NCBI GenBank assembly: GCA_023630585.1
Contig: CM042542.1
Span: 24,164,415 to 24,228,414 of the forward strand
Reading direction: 5' to 3'
Length of the DNA: 64,000 nucleotides
Origin: Cranoglanis bouderius
Taxonomy: Eukaryota; Chordata; Actinopteri; Siluriformes; Cranoglanididae
Below, in pieces: positions 34,817 to 46,441 of this stretch (position 1 is its first letter; each line of letters starts with the position of its first letter). The notes beneath the pieces are model-generated. The model was given only the letters and a program-made list of their open reading frames with translations, was not told the origin of the DNA and did not search any database. A program made the translations under genes and the position numbers.

Positions 34817-35646
34817 TGTTAAACAGACTTTTAGCTTCAGTTGTACATGGCCAGACTGTTCCATATCCAGACTTTACTTGGGGGGAAACACAAACAGCTA
34901 ACTCATGTCTGCACTCACTCAGCTTTCCTCAATACAAACTGTTCATTAACTGCAATAACTCACACCACTTTCACTTTTAATCCAAACTATCAGCTAAAAT
35001 AAGAGGAAATGTCCAAGCGGAAGTTTTCCACAAGAAGTCTGAAACAGAGCACGAGTCCATCAGGACGTTGAAAAGGGCAGTGGATCAAACCACTGTGAGG
35101 AATATTAGGGGGTGAATATTTTCAAATGTTACAAAACGCGTTATTGAATAATTATCACAAATACTGTCTTTAGGAATTGTATTTTATTCAAAAATATTTT
35201 TATAATGATAAACAGGGGGAACAATTCATGTTTTTCCGCGGAGCCCCCCCGGGGGAATAAGAAATAAAGAAATAAAGAAGTAAAAGTATATTATTTATAT
35301 TATAGATTATGAAAACATGTCTCAATCATGGCAGTTTGAAAAAAAAAACCCTACTGAACAGTCGCACAGGCAAAAGAAGACGTGTAGTAATGAATATATC
35401 ATCATTTACTACAATGTCTAATTAGGAATTGGGAGTTTCTTTTTGTTTGCCCCGGTGCATTATGGGAGTATTGCAAAGTTCCACTGTGTCATATACTTGT
35501 CTCTTAGTTCAGTGTGTTGTTCTTTAGGTTGTTTTCTCAGGTTGAGGAGCAGAAAGAGACATTTGGAGTGTTTACGCTTCTTTTCAGGCATGTAGACAAT
35601 GCTGTTACTCCTGCAGTGTCATTGAGTGGAAATGCTTTTGTGTAAA
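34817..35646 (+). repeat. Left arm of a large inverted duplication
   Basis: Reverse complement of the last ~870 bases of the window (63131-64000). The first ~300 bases differ at only a handful of positions (TGTTAAACAGACTTTTAGCT at 34817 pairs with the final bases of the window). The remainder to 35646 diverges further and includes small gaps. A third, shorter copy of one end lies at 43868-44060. The window edge cuts the right arm, so the true extent is unknown. No coding frame is visible in it; it includes CCGCGGAGCCCCCC and AAGCGGAAGTTTTCCAC. Confidence 0.95.
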
Positions 35647-35749
35647 GCTTTATTTTCATCTTTAAAATCTTTTTCTGTATAAAGAAATATACATACAAAG
35701 TGATAGAGTTTAATGTGAACACTGTTTAATATTAATCTTATTAACCTTT

Positions 35750-36310
35750 TCCCTCTCTGTCTCCGTATTAACACTGTCCCCTCCTGTCCTCTCTGTGAAC
35801 ACCCCCTCCCTTCTCTGTTTCCTGGTTCCTGTGTTGGCACCTCTTTTCTTTGTTCCTCTGTTGACTCAGGTACAGGCAGATGAAGCCCCTCACCATTTGT
35901 GTATTCCTCAGTCTCCCCGAATACCATTTGCGTGCTTTTACACTTTTCCCCAAACATCTGTTGTCCTTTCATTACTCCCTAGAAACCATATATGGTCTTA
36001 CATCAGTAGGGTTCCTGTTTTATGCAAATACACATGCCACCTAACCAATCAATAGATAACCCATTGTCTCTGTATTGTGTCAAGCACAATATATACTCTG
36101 CCTTTTCTTTGAATAAAGAGAGATTCTGCCATATGAACTTTGTGTGTCTGTGTGTCATTTAGCAAACTCTCCCAAGGCCTTGGTGCAGGAAGTGTGTATC
36201 GGGGCGAGGGCGTCGTCTTTCTTGTGTACTCTCACTTTCTCTCTTCTTAGGAATTGTAACCCGGAGATTCAATATTTTTAAAACCTAACAGTCTTCTGTG
36301 GGCTCGTCCC
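35750..36310 (+). mobile_element. Retrovirus-like LTR followed by a primer-binding-site-like sequence
   Basis: AATATATACTCTGCC (TATA-like), AATAAAGAGAGATTCTG (polyadenylation signal near 36112) and a downstream CAGGAAGTGTGTATCGGGG stretch resemble U3-R-U5 order. Immediately after AAAACCTAACA comes TCTTCTGTGGGCTCGTCCCG, which resembles the tRNA-proline-type primer site of endogenous retroviruses. The 5' LTR boundary is not exact. No retroviral protein was recognised downstream, so this is a relic of an old insertion. Confidence 0.6.
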
Positions 36311-36719
36311 GGATATCGATTCAAAACCTAACACAGAGGATTTACAAATTATACCCATTGTTACAATCTTTATACTGCCAAAGAAAAGGGGAATAACTTG
36401 CCTCCACAAACAAACACATAAACTTCCGCGGCTCACTGCAACAATTTTAATGGACCCGACTATTTGTAAATTGCAGCCTGTGAATAACCTAACCTAAAAT
36501 CTTTGTGACTCTCCTAATACGAAGGTTGGTGTTGTTTGGCAGATACCAAGCGTTGTATGTCAGGCTAAAGAGAGGAAAGTTGCAAACGGTGATCAGGCTC
36601 AACGTTAAGCTTATTCAGGTATTTTATCTTGAGTGCCACCAATGCAGAAAATCCAGCTTTGCATTAATATGTTGTCGGAAATGGCATCAAAAATCTCAGA
36701 GCTTTGTCTGAAAGATCAG

Positions 36720-37400
36720 GACACTCTAATAGAGTATGAAAAAAAAATCTGTCAAAGATTTTTGTGAAAACATTCATTTTAAAGCACTACCACAAGACGA
36801 CAGCTCCCTCGCACAGGTTCACGAAAGGATTTTCTGACAACTGGCTCTTCAGACCTTGGAGTTGCTCTTCAATCCATTTTGCAACCAAGGTGGGTAGGCT
36901 CATGGCTTCTTCTGTCAAATAATCTGACAAATTCTTGAAGACTCGAGTTCAGTCCATTTAAGTGATTGAAAATGTCAGAAAGGTAGGACAATTATGTGGT
37001 CCGAAAGTTGAAATTTTGAGTCAGATAAAAAAAAAATCAGTGCTTCATTACGTAATTGGAAGAGAGGAGTAAACACCCTGCCCCGAGAAAGCCATCGTAC
37101 CTCAGTGTGTAGAACTGAGCTGAACATGGTCCCTGCCCACAGAGAACTCCAAATAAACCTGACTGAAGAGGCTTAGTCTTTATGAAATTGACTATTTTAA
37201 CTGCCTCGTCCAAGACACACTTGAGATCTGTGGACATCTTCTTGGAAGCTAGTGCTTCCCGATGTAAACTGCATTGGATGGGGGTCATGAGCAGACAACA
37301 GTTTTCACACGTGCAATGATGCCGTTGAGATGCCCCACCATCGCTCTTGTAATGTTTGTGCTCATCTTCAGATGCTGAAACAGTGAACAGCACACCTCTG
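36720..37400 (-). pseudogene. hAT-like transposase relic
   Basis: The minus-strand frame 37037-37393 contains CSLHREALASKKM, LKCVLDEAVKIVNFIKTKPL, a signature of hAT-derived transposases of the ZBED/SCAND3 type. Further minus-strand reading near 36830-36930 gives DYLTEEAMSLPTLVAKWIEE-like text in another frame. Several stops and frameshifts separate the blocks. The upstream DNA-binding part is absent. Confidence 0.7.
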
Positions 37401-38111
37401 GGAGAGTAGGAGCACTAGAGAAATGATACTGTTCCTTTCAGTGCTCCAAATGACATGAAATATTACACACTGTGTTTAAGTTACTAGTTTAAAACATTTA
37501 GTAACAGATCTGCAGACCCATATACACCACACAATACTAAATACATAACACTGTGTGAAGCAATTACTTATTACTGAATCATTTACCTTCTCTCCTTTCA
37601 TATTTACATGAAGAAGGACAGCAGAGGCAGAGGTGGTGTGGATGTGGTTTCCATAAGGAACACAGAAGAGAGTAACATTAGTGATTAGTGGAGAAGAAAA
37701 CATTAATTGTGTTGTGTGCTGTGTGGATGATAAATGTTTAGCTGGAAGGTTTCTTCAGGTCAGTGAGACGGTGATAATTGCACTGAGCCTGATGGTGGCA
37801 GCCCCCCTGCTGAGATATTCCTCTGATGGGGGACCAAACAGGAAGTGCACAGCAATCCATAAAAGAAAAAAAGAACAGAAAAGCACAGCCACAGTTAAAG
37901 GTTCTGTATAAATCAATACATCAACTAAATTCCAGACGTCATACTAATGTAACTGTTCATCTTGTATCAAATATCAATTTCCTTCATTCACATTTCAGAC
38001 TATAAAGGTCAGAATTAGAGAACTTAATGTTTATGACCGCATGACGGTGAAAGGTCACTATGGCCTTATCATGAGTTTTTATTAATTCTGTTTTTTATAT
38101 CCAGGCAAATA
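37401..38111. other. No gene recognised
   Basis: A plus-strand frame near 37680-37910 (SLMVAAPLLRYSS) has no family resemblance. The rest is AT-rich. Confidence 0.35.
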
Positions 38112-38656
38112 CAGAGCCCTCCACTAATATTGGCACCCTTGGAAAATATGAGCAAAAAAGGCTGTGAAAAATTGTCTTTATTGTTTAACCATTTTGATCT
38201 TTTGTTCAAAAAATTCACAAAGATACTCTGCTGTCATGGATATCAAACAATTGCAAACACAATGCAGGTTTATAAATAAAAAAAAAAGTTAAATATAGGT
38301 TTACAACTATTATTGGCACCCCTATGAATTCATACGAGAAAAATATATTTGAAGTATATTCACACTGATATTTTACATTTTCAAGTATTTTTTTTTTTTA
38401 AGAGTTTCCAGGAACAGGAAATTGTTCAACCATGACTTCCTGTTTCAAAGGGGTATAAATATGAGGTAATATACCAAGGAATATAGCTGTGATGTGCGCC
38501 AAATGGTTGTTGAGCTTCACAAAATGGGAAGTGGCTATAAGAAAATAGCACAAGCATTGAAAACGCCCATTTCCCCCATCAGGGCAAAAATTAAGAAGTT
38601 CCAGTCAACTGGAAATGTTATGAATCAACCTGGAACTGGACGTGTGTCTATATTGT
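38112..38656 (+). mobile_element. Tc1-like element A, left portion
   Basis: Begins CAGAGCCCTCCACTAATATT after TA, followed by a long terminal repeat and the N-terminal helix-turn-helix of a transposase at 38494-38640 (MVVELHKMGSGYKKIAQALK). It stops exactly where element B starts, and its right half is not found beyond 42211. Confidence 0.85.
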
Positions 38657-38868
38657 ACAGTGGGGGGGGGGGGGGAGTATTTGATCCCCTGCTGATTTTG
38701 TACGTTTGCCCACTGACAAAGAAATGATCAGTCTATGATTTTAATGGTAGGTGTATTTTAACAGTGAGAGACAGAATAACAACAAAAACATCCAGAAAAA
38801 CACATTTCAAAAAAGTTATAAATTGATTTGCATTTTAATGAGGGAAATAAGTATTTGACCCCTTCGAC

Positions 38869-39367
38869 TTAGTACTTGGTGGCAAAACGCTTGTTGGCAA
38901 TCACAGGGGTCAGATGTTTCTTGTAGTTGGCCACCAGGTTTGCACACATCTCAGGAGGGATTTTGTCCCACTCCTCTTTGCAGATCATCTCCAAGTCATT
39001 AAGGTCTCGAGGCTGACGTTTGGCAACTCGAACCTTCAGCTCCCTCCACAGATTGTCTATGGGATTAAGGTTTGGAGACTGGCTAGGCCACTCCAGGACC
39101 TTAATGTGCTTCTTCTTGAGCCACTCCTTTGTTGCCTTGGCTGTGTGTTTTGGATCATTGTCATGCTGGAATACCCATCCACGACCCATTTTCAATGCCC
39201 TGGCTGAGGGAAGGAGGTTCTCACCCAAGATTTGATGGTACATAGCCCCGTCCATCATCCCTTTGATATGGTGCAGTTGTCCTGTCCCCTTAGCAGAAAA
39301 ACACCCCCAAAGCATAATGTTCCCACCTCCATGTTTGACGGTGGGGATGGTGTTCTTGTGGTCATAG
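38869..39367 (-). pseudogene. Transposase of element B, C-terminal piece
   Basis: Reads HGGGNIMLWGCFSAKGTGQL through FQHDNDPKHTAKATKEWL to NPIDNLW and ends ...FATKY. The second catalytic Asp (in QHDND) is present. At the third position the motif reads PIDNLW instead of PIENLW, so the catalytic Glu has become Asp. The piece is cut at 39368 by the LTR-type insertion. Confidence 0.9.
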
Positions 39368-39371
39368 GCAG

Positions 39372-40884
39372 TGTAACGAATTCAAAGGCATTACTAACAT
39401 TATTCTTTTCCACCAGAATAATGAAATGGATCAACTTTAAACATGAAATGAAACAGAAGCGCATGCTTGGATTCAAATCACCTTTTTAAAGGAGACAAGT
39501 TTTAAAGCATTCCCGCGTTATCTACCAGAATGTGTAGTAACTCGGATGAATCTGCAACATTAAAAAGTATTCTCCACCAGTTACAATTTATGTAACAAAT
39601 AAAAAAAAGAAGTTTAACACGTTTAAATGTATTCTCCAATTTATGTAAGGAATTAGCTCGAATGGCGTGAAATATATCTATATATCTAATCAATGCGTGT
39701 TGTGACCAGTTATAAATATACATCAGCCAGGAAAGGGAATTCATGTAGGTGCACATATACATATAGATAATTAACTACAACGGATTATAATTAATTATGA
39801 CTATGTATGTGGCCTAGATCAGCTTTATGAACTCTAAAGAGGGAGTTTATCCTTCTGGCCAGGAAGAATTAACTCACGAAGTTTGTCATTAAAGATTAGA
39901 GCGGGTAATCGAGATCGCAGCGTTTAATTGACTCATCACGTCAACAAAATAGAGAAAATCAAGCGTGGGATAATAGATTTTAATAGCTATATGTGACTAT
40001 GGATACACACGACTAACTCTAAGCAAAACATACATATATACACATCTATATACAGGGAGAGAAAAGGGATAGAGAGAAAGTAATGAAAGAAAGGGAAGCA
40101 GACAAAAACACAACTATTTAGCCTTTTTCAGAACCAGCACGAACTTAATTCTCCTGTAACACAGGGGTCCAATCTTAAACGCAGATATAGATCATTAACT
40201 ATACTTGCATAGCCTCAAGGTTGAGAGTTTGTGCGAGGTCATGTAGAGTTCGCTGGTTCATTGTGAAGTTTGAAAAGGCGTGAAGAGGTTGCATCCTTTG
40301 TCCGGGAGAGAGATCCTGGTTTCCTCTTCCCGGGGCACGTGGCCCCGGGGGAGAGAAACCGGAAGGAGTGTAGAAGAGAGGAGTGAGAAGTGAAGTCTAA
40401 CTTGAGTTGAAGTGGAGCGTGGTGTTGTTTTAAAGACAACACCAATGCACACGCCTCTTTGGGCTATTGGCCAATCAGGAAGTTGGGTTTGCATGTCCGG
40501 ATGACTCTCTTTGTCTGGTCTCGGACCCTAATTTAAATGTCCAGGGAGGGGCTGCTTTATACCGTGTTATAAATGAAATTACGAGAAAACATGAAATAAT
40601 GTATCCCATTGCAATGTGATATGCATAATCAATCCGGGTATCTCGAGACAATTAACTACATACCAAATTCGATGGATTTGTAAAGAATATAAATAAAACC
40701 TGGCTACAGACATTTAAAATGATATGCTAAATTAAAACTATCTAAAGTCATTAAGGTTAGTTACATAGACACACAATATACATAAGCAAGATAACATCAC
40801 ACTATTTAGACATCGAATAATTACATATAATTACACTTTACATTGAAAAGAGAGAGATTTCTCCATTGTGTGTGTAAGGTAAGC

Positions 40885-40930
<46 letters not shown>

Positions 40931-41330
40931 GTACGTCCAGAAGAGGGGGCTGGCGTTCTTCTAATGTCCCACCGGTCCTTGGTCACCTCAGGGTGACCTT
41001 TAGGGAGGACGTTTTCTCCTCTGCCCTGCTAATTCTGAGGCTAAATCATGTTACAGAGATTAGATCAGAGATTTACGGGCCCTTGGTCGGAGTTTTGGTG
41101 GACCCCTGCTGACGAACTAATCATGAAGTTTCCCAGACGTTCAGTCATCAAAGGTTTCTTTTATTGCAGGGGTAGGTCCTGTGTGGGTCCCAGAGAGACT
41201 TTTTGCATTCCAAAGGGCATCTGGCCACAGGAGGCCTCTCAGGGTTACTCTAGGTCACCTGAGTGGTGAAACTTTCTATGTTTCATTTGGGTTAATTTAG
41301 AAATCAGTTTGAGCATAGTCATACGCTACA
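39372..41330 (-). mobile_element. LTR-type insertion (1,959 bp, TG...CA) inside element B
   Basis: Starts TGTAACGAATTC and ends ATACGCTACA. The 4 bases GCAG stand on both sides (39368-39371 and 41331-41334), and joining the flanks restores the transposase reading of element B. There is no protein coding. On the minus strand there is a CCAAT-type box (GATTGGCCAATA, near 40470) upstream of CTTTAAAACAAC, suggesting promoter orientation. It is best explained as a long solo LTR; the family is unknown. Confidence 0.75.
40887..40932. repeat. (GT)n microsatellite
   Basis: Lies within the LTR-type insertion. Confidence 0.95.
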
Positions 41331-41334
41331 GCAG

Positions 41335-41829
41335 CATTCCTCCTCCTCCAAACACTGCGAGTTGAGTTGATGCCAAAGAGATCTGACCACACCTGACCAC
41401 AACACTTTCACCCAGTTCTCCTCTGAATCATTCAGGCAAACTTCAGACGGGCCTGTACATGTGCTTTCTTGAGCAGGGGGACCTTGCGGGCGCTGCAGGA
41501 TTTCAGTCCTTCACGGCGTAGTGTGTTACCAATTGTTTTCTTGGTGACTATGGTCCCAGCTGCCTTGAGATCATTAACAAGATCCTCTCGTGTAGTTCTG
41601 GGCTGATTCCTCACCGTTCTCATGATCATTGAAACTCCATGAGGTGAGATCTTGCATGGAGCCCCAGACTGTGGAAGACTGACAGTTTCTTCCATTTGCG
41701 AATAATTGCACCAACTGTTGTCACCTTCTCACCAAGCTGCTTGGCAATGGTCTTGTAGCCCATTCCAGCCTTGTGTAGGTCTACAATCTTGTCCCTGACA
41801 TCCTTCGACAGCTCTTTGGTCTTGGCCAT
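41335..41829 (-). pseudogene. Transposase of element B, N-terminal piece
   Basis: Starts MAKTKELSKDVRDKIVDLHK (ATG at 41829), with helix-turn-helix MGYKTIAKQLGEKVTTVGAI and then RKWKK. A frameshift follows, and the next frame continues LPQSGAPCKISPHGVSMI and RREGLKSCSARKVPLLKK. The first catalytic Asp region near 41345-41430 is also broken by stops. Confidence 0.9.
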
Positions 41830-42211
41830 GGTGGAGAATTTGGAATCTGATTGATTGATTGCTTCTGTGGACAGGTGTCTTTTATACAGGTAACAAACTG
41901 AGATTAGGAGCACTCCCTTTAAGAGAGTCCCTTTAAGAGAGTGCTCCTAATCTCAGCTTGTTACCTGTGTAAAAGACACCTGGGAGCCAGAAATCTTGCT
42001 GACTGATAGGGGATCAAATACTTATTTCACTCATTAAAATGAAAATCAATTTATAACTTTTTTGAAATGTGTTTTTCTGGATTTTTTGTTGTTATTCTGT
42101 CTCACACTGTTAAAATACACCTACCATTAAAATTATAGACTGATCATTTCTTTGTCAGTGGGCAAACGTACAAAATCAGCAGGGGATCAAATACTTTTTT
42201 CCCCCACTGTA

Positions 42212-42749
42212 TATATACACACACAACTACAAACAGTTTTTCCCCTATGTTCTCCAAAACTAGGAGACACTAGGACACTGTATCACTCTATTAATACAAA
42301 ACTCTATAATAAAGCTGAACTGTACTGAACACAGTGATGTACAAATCATTGACTTACTGCACTTAGTTTGCATCTAATTAAGTCTGGTAAGGTCTTGGTC
42401 TACTGTAGAGGAGATGAGCTTTATCATACATTTTATGTAATATTCATTATATTTCTTCTCCTCATGTTGGAGAATGAATATAAGGAGACTCAGTTTGTGG
42501 TATTTATTGGTTTTATTGGCCTAGATATAATTAATATTAAACCCTGTGATAAATGTTGACTAAATGGAACAGTGTGATGGTTAAGTGATGTACAGAACAC
42601 TGTGAGCTTATGTTCATCTGTTTTAATTTAAACTGGTTTTAAATGACAAGGTAAATGAGAGAAGCTTGTTTTCAGGAAAAGGCTCCAACATGCACTTTTA
42701 GTCCAGTATTTACACTGATACAGTGACCAGCTGCTAGACTCTCACTGGA

Positions 42750-42798
<49 letters not shown>

Positions 42799-43867
42799 AA
42801 TAATAATAATAACAATAATAATAATTGTACATTCTTATACATGTTATACATAGTCCAGTGCTATGCACATTGCAGCTTATTGTAAGCTTATTAGTTCATT
42901 CTTTTATTGTTTTCACAGATGAACTGTTTCAGCTCCATCTTTAAAAAGATGCACAACCTGCTGTAAACTGTTTCACTGTCCCTTGTGCCCTATGAAATTG
43001 TTTAAACCAAGCAACCAGATGAAGGTTCCATCTCGTCCTTGACTCCTGTCCCTGACCCCGCCTCATCCCCAACACCTGTCTCCACCCCGAGTCCTGTCCA
43101 GGGATCGCTATGATTCATAGTGCAAGTGATGCATTTTATTTACAACCAGTGCAGCTATTTTTCCCAGTGAGTGGCCTAAAAGAGGCTCCTGGGAACTTCA
43201 GTGGAGAGGTGAACATAGAAGAGAAACTGAGTTTATATCTAACAGAAAAGCTCTAATGAAATAATCTAATCTATTATAATAGATGAACATATATACAAAA
43301 TATATAACAGTGTTTAGAACATTGATGTGGTTTCATTACACCAGTCTCGTCACCATGACAACAGTGATTCACAACCTTTATTTGATTATCTTTTTATATG
43401 TATATCTAATATCTAATAGTATCTCTAAAGTAGCTTTAGTTTCTTATAGATGGAGGCAGTCATGGAGAGGAGTTTTGCTGCCCTACAGTGTGACAGGGTT
43501 TATTAATTAAATACGTCGTTTGTGTTGGAGCTCATGACTCCAGAGGTAAGGTTTTAAGGTGTTTTTTAAATTATTGATATTTTAACATCTATCCATCTCA
43601 TTATTTTTCCCTTTTTAAAACTGAATTACTCCCCATCCTCATCATAAATCCCTCACAGCAAAAAACAAGAAGATGAGCTTCACATGAGTTTAAAGCAAAC
43701 ACAAGTTAGTTAATACAAGAATAAAGGTTTGTCACAAACTGATCCCAAATCCACATCCATCAGTTTGTGTATTTTATTTTCAATGGATGAAATCAGTGAA
43801 GCTTTTTAATCCTTGAATATTTACATTACTGTATGTTTATATATATTTTTCTTGATTTTCTCTTTAC
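42212..43867. other. AT-rich stretch with a trinucleotide repeat, no gene recognised
   Basis: An (ATT)n run followed by (TAA)n at 42750-42815. The stretch 42910-43240 has a few mixed repeats of CCTGTC type. No supported exon. Confidence 0.4.
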
Positions 43868-44060
43868 CTCGGGATGAGGTAGAGATTCACGGCCAGATGT
43901 TTTGTGGCCAGTTTAAGCATCACAAACAGCTCAGATGTTGGAAAAAAGTTTACACAAAATCATTTCCACTCAATGACACTGCACGAGTAACAGCATTGTC
44001 TGCATGCCAGAAAAGAAAAGAAAAGACTCCAAATGGCTCTTTCTGCTGGTTTTTGGACTG
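43868..44060 (+). repeat. Short copy of the inverted-duplication end
   Basis: GGGATGAGGTAGAGATTCAC through GTAACAGCATTGTCTGC matches 63054-63245 in the same orientation. It then joins a Tc1-like relic abruptly. Confidence 0.85.
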
Positions 44061-44760
44061 AACATAACGCTTGCAGTTCAGTCCAAAAAGTTCAATCTTG
44101 GTTTCATCTGACCATAAAACCTTTTGCCACATGGCATTAGAATCTTCCAAGAGTTTTTTCTCAAAGCTTTTTCAGAAGAAGCTTCTTTCTTGTCACTCTG
44201 CCATACAGGCCAGCTTTGTGTGAAGCTTGTGAGACTGTTGTCACATGCACAGACCGACCAATCTCAGCCATAAGGTCTTATTAGTCCTTCAAAGTTGCCG
44301 TCGGCCTCTTGGTAGCTTCCCTGATCAATATCCTCCTGGCTCGGTCATCCAGTTTGGAGGGAAGGTCTGATCTAGGTCAAGGTGTCCATGGTGCCATACG
44401 GTTTCCACTTCTTAATAATGCTCTGAACGGTACTCAGAGGGACAGTTAAAGCCTCTGAAATCTTTTTGTATCCTTCTCCTAACTTGTGCCTTTCCACAAC
44501 TTTGTCCCGGAGCCCTTCTGAAAGCACCTTTCTAACCATGGTGTATTCTTTGCGCTGCCGTGCAGTAATGACATCATCATGGAACAGCTGGTTTTCTTAT
44601 GAAGTGATCAAAACCACTGCAATTGATGTCAGGTGGGGGGCAATTAGTGTGTGTTGGTGTGTGATCTGGGAAGTGACTGGTTGTACCTGAGCAAGTTTAT
44701 AATAGTTACTCTAAGGGGCTGATCACTTCTCCAAACCAGGTATTTCACTAATTAAATTTT
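44061..44760 (-). mobile_element. Tc1-like transposon relic
   Basis: Minus-strand text gives the N-terminal region (LSEGLRDKVVERHKLGEGYK near 44460-44530), DDRARRI (about 44340) and KVLWSDETKIELFGLN (44080-44140, the first catalytic Asp). These are in different frames with stops. The C-terminal half is missing, replaced by the 43868-44060 repeat. Confidence 0.85.
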
Positions 44761-45233
44761 AATAATTGTTCAGAATTTTTTAAAATGTTATTTCCACTTA
44801 GATGTTGAGGGTTATAATGTGTAAATACAGCTGGCAAAAGTTAGATTTAATTTATTTTAATTTCCAGGGTGTAATGTGACAAAAGGTAAGGATTTTGACA
44901 GGGTATGATGATTTTCTATAGGTACTGTAGGCTGCCCATTGATTTAGAAAGTTGATCAAACTGACTGGAACTACCTGTACAATAAACTCTTTTCATTCAC
45001 ACAGAATCCAGTGTTCAGACTGACCATGGTATAATAAGATAAAAGGCTTGTATAATTAAAACTTATTGCCTCTGATAGAGAAAAGTTGCACCCTAGTGAG
45101 AGAAAACAGAAAGCCCCCGGGGCTTTTATAAAGTGTTTGTGAGTAAATATGTGAGTAAAATTAGATTTATTGCCTCACTGTATGTCATTTTCTTAATTTT
45201 CTCTGTTCACCAGATCACTTACTGTTCACTTAC

Positions 45234-45787
45234 TTGAGCAGTACATGGTTCTTTGATTTTGCCCAGCAATGCCCTGAGAAGATGATGAGGTCTGCAGTGT
45301 GTCAGGCTTTTGTTTTGAACTGCACATCATCTTTATTTCCCCAACAGTACCTTTTAGCTCCTGCACAACAGCATGCATTTCTGGAGAAAAGCAGAGAGAT
45401 AAATCATGTTTCAATGCCCTGAATACAGGAGATATTATGGATCTTAAATAAAATACAAGAGTGGTCAGAGAGACGACTGTCCCTGGCAATGACGGGTGAG
45501 ATGTTGAGTCATTTTGTGATGATAATTAATCAATACATCATTGAGAACTGTTGTTGAGAATTGAGATCAACTGCTGTGGCTTAACTAGATTTCATACCTT
45601 TCCACATCCTTAGTTCTCTCTCCGCTTTTATTCGGCAGCGTCGCTCATATTTTAAATCTTCCTTTAGCTCTCTTATTTCATTCTTTAACTCCTCGATCTC
45701 CTCTGCCATTTCTGAACTCCGAAGTGTCTGAGGAGACAGAGGACTTGGTCCATTTGATTTCTCCAGCACTCCCACAGGTTTCGGTTC
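45234..45787 (-). CDS. Two consecutive exons of an unrecognised coiled-coil protein (partial)
   Basis: Exon X (45787-45598) follows a TATACTTCAG acceptor and ends AAAG|GTATGA. Exon Y (45380-45234) follows CTTTTCTCCAG and ends CTCAA|GTAAGTG. They join in frame (phase 1 at both sides of Y) to give EPKPVGVLEK, then a charged coiled coil (AEEIEELKNEIRELKEDLKY, ERRCRIKAERELRMWK), then EMHAVVQELKGTVGEIKMMC and a Ser/Thr-rich end. Splice signals and matching phases argue for a real gene, but no preceding or following exon was found, and Tc1 and LINE relics lie on either side. The family was not recognised; it could be a gene fragment or part of a larger transposon-derived gene. Confidence 0.5.
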
Positions 45788-46029
45788 CTGAAGTATAGTA
45801 TCAATTATTATGTATTCTAAATTACTGTAATGAAACACTAAATAAATAAAGTAGATAACTGCTCGCCATAATTTGAGAGCAGCTTTCTTTCACTGCTGCC
45901 ATTATCTTTTGTTGAATAATGTTTTTGGATTTTTTTAAATTTTATTTTTAGCCACCGGCACATTTTCCTGAAAATAGCATCACACAAAAAAGGAAAATAT
46001 TCCTGAATAATCCAGTCTTGGAGTTTTGG

Positions 46030-46205
46030 CATGGAAACCTTCTGCGTTTAGTACACACCATACTGTGTTCACTGAAACCTCGTCACCAAGTCTTGCTGCA
46101 GGTCTTTTGCAGTCACCTGAGGGTTTTTCACAACCTGCCTTCTGACAAATCTGGGTGCAGCCGTTGATAGCTTCCTTTGTCTTCCCCGTTCAGGTATTTC
46201 ATGTA
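46030..46205 (-). mobile_element. Tc1-like transposase fragment
   Basis: Minus-strand reading GRQRKLSTAAPRFVRRQVV, NPQVTAKDLQQDL, then NAEGFHAKTPRLD in another frame. This is the linker between the two DNA-binding domains of Tc1 transposases. There is no catalytic domain. Confidence 0.7.
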
Positions 46206-46252
46206 TTTTCTGCCCCTAGCCAGTTCAGGTATTTCATGTATTTGTTTTGATG

Positions 46253-46441
46253 GGGTCAGTGGTAGCTCAGTGGTTAAGACGTTGGGCTACTGATAAGAAG
46301 ATCGTGAATTCAAATCCCAGCACTGCCAAGCTGCCACTGTTGGGCACTTGAGCAAGGCCCTTAACCCTCAACTGCTCAGATGTATTAATGAAATAAATGT
46401 AAGTCACTCTGGATAAGGGCGTCTGCCAAATGCTGTAAATG
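46253..46441 (+). mobile_element. tRNA-derived SINE
   Basis: TGGTAGCTCAGTGGTTAAGA (A-box-like), GTGAATTCAAATCCC (B-box-like), then CAAGCTGCCACTGTTGGGC, CTTGAGCAAGGCCCTTAACC and the tail CTGGATAAGGGCGTCTGCCA. This is a widespread fish SINE pattern. It is bracketed by ~37-bp direct repeats (46203 and 46442, ATTTTCTGCCCCTA.CCAGTT). Confidence 0.85.

Larger units (their letters stand above)
38658..42209 (-). mobile_element. Tc1-like element B, interrupted by an LTR-type insertion
   Basis: The left end is CAGTGGGGGGGG and the right end CCCCCCACTG, with TA at 38656-38657 and 42210-42211. The inner repeat text GATCAAATACTTATTTC is present at both sides. Removing the 39372-41330 insertion leaves about 1.59 kb, the size of a normal Tc1-like element. 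The transposase reads on the minus strand in two pieces. Element B itself sits in element A, so the order of events is A, then B, then the LTR-type insertion. Confidence 0.9.

Noticed and set aside
45838..46032. Minus-strand 64-codon frame read as an upstream exon of the coiled-coil protein.
   Set aside because: Its start overlaps a Tc1-like transposase fragment in another frame and it has no splice signals.
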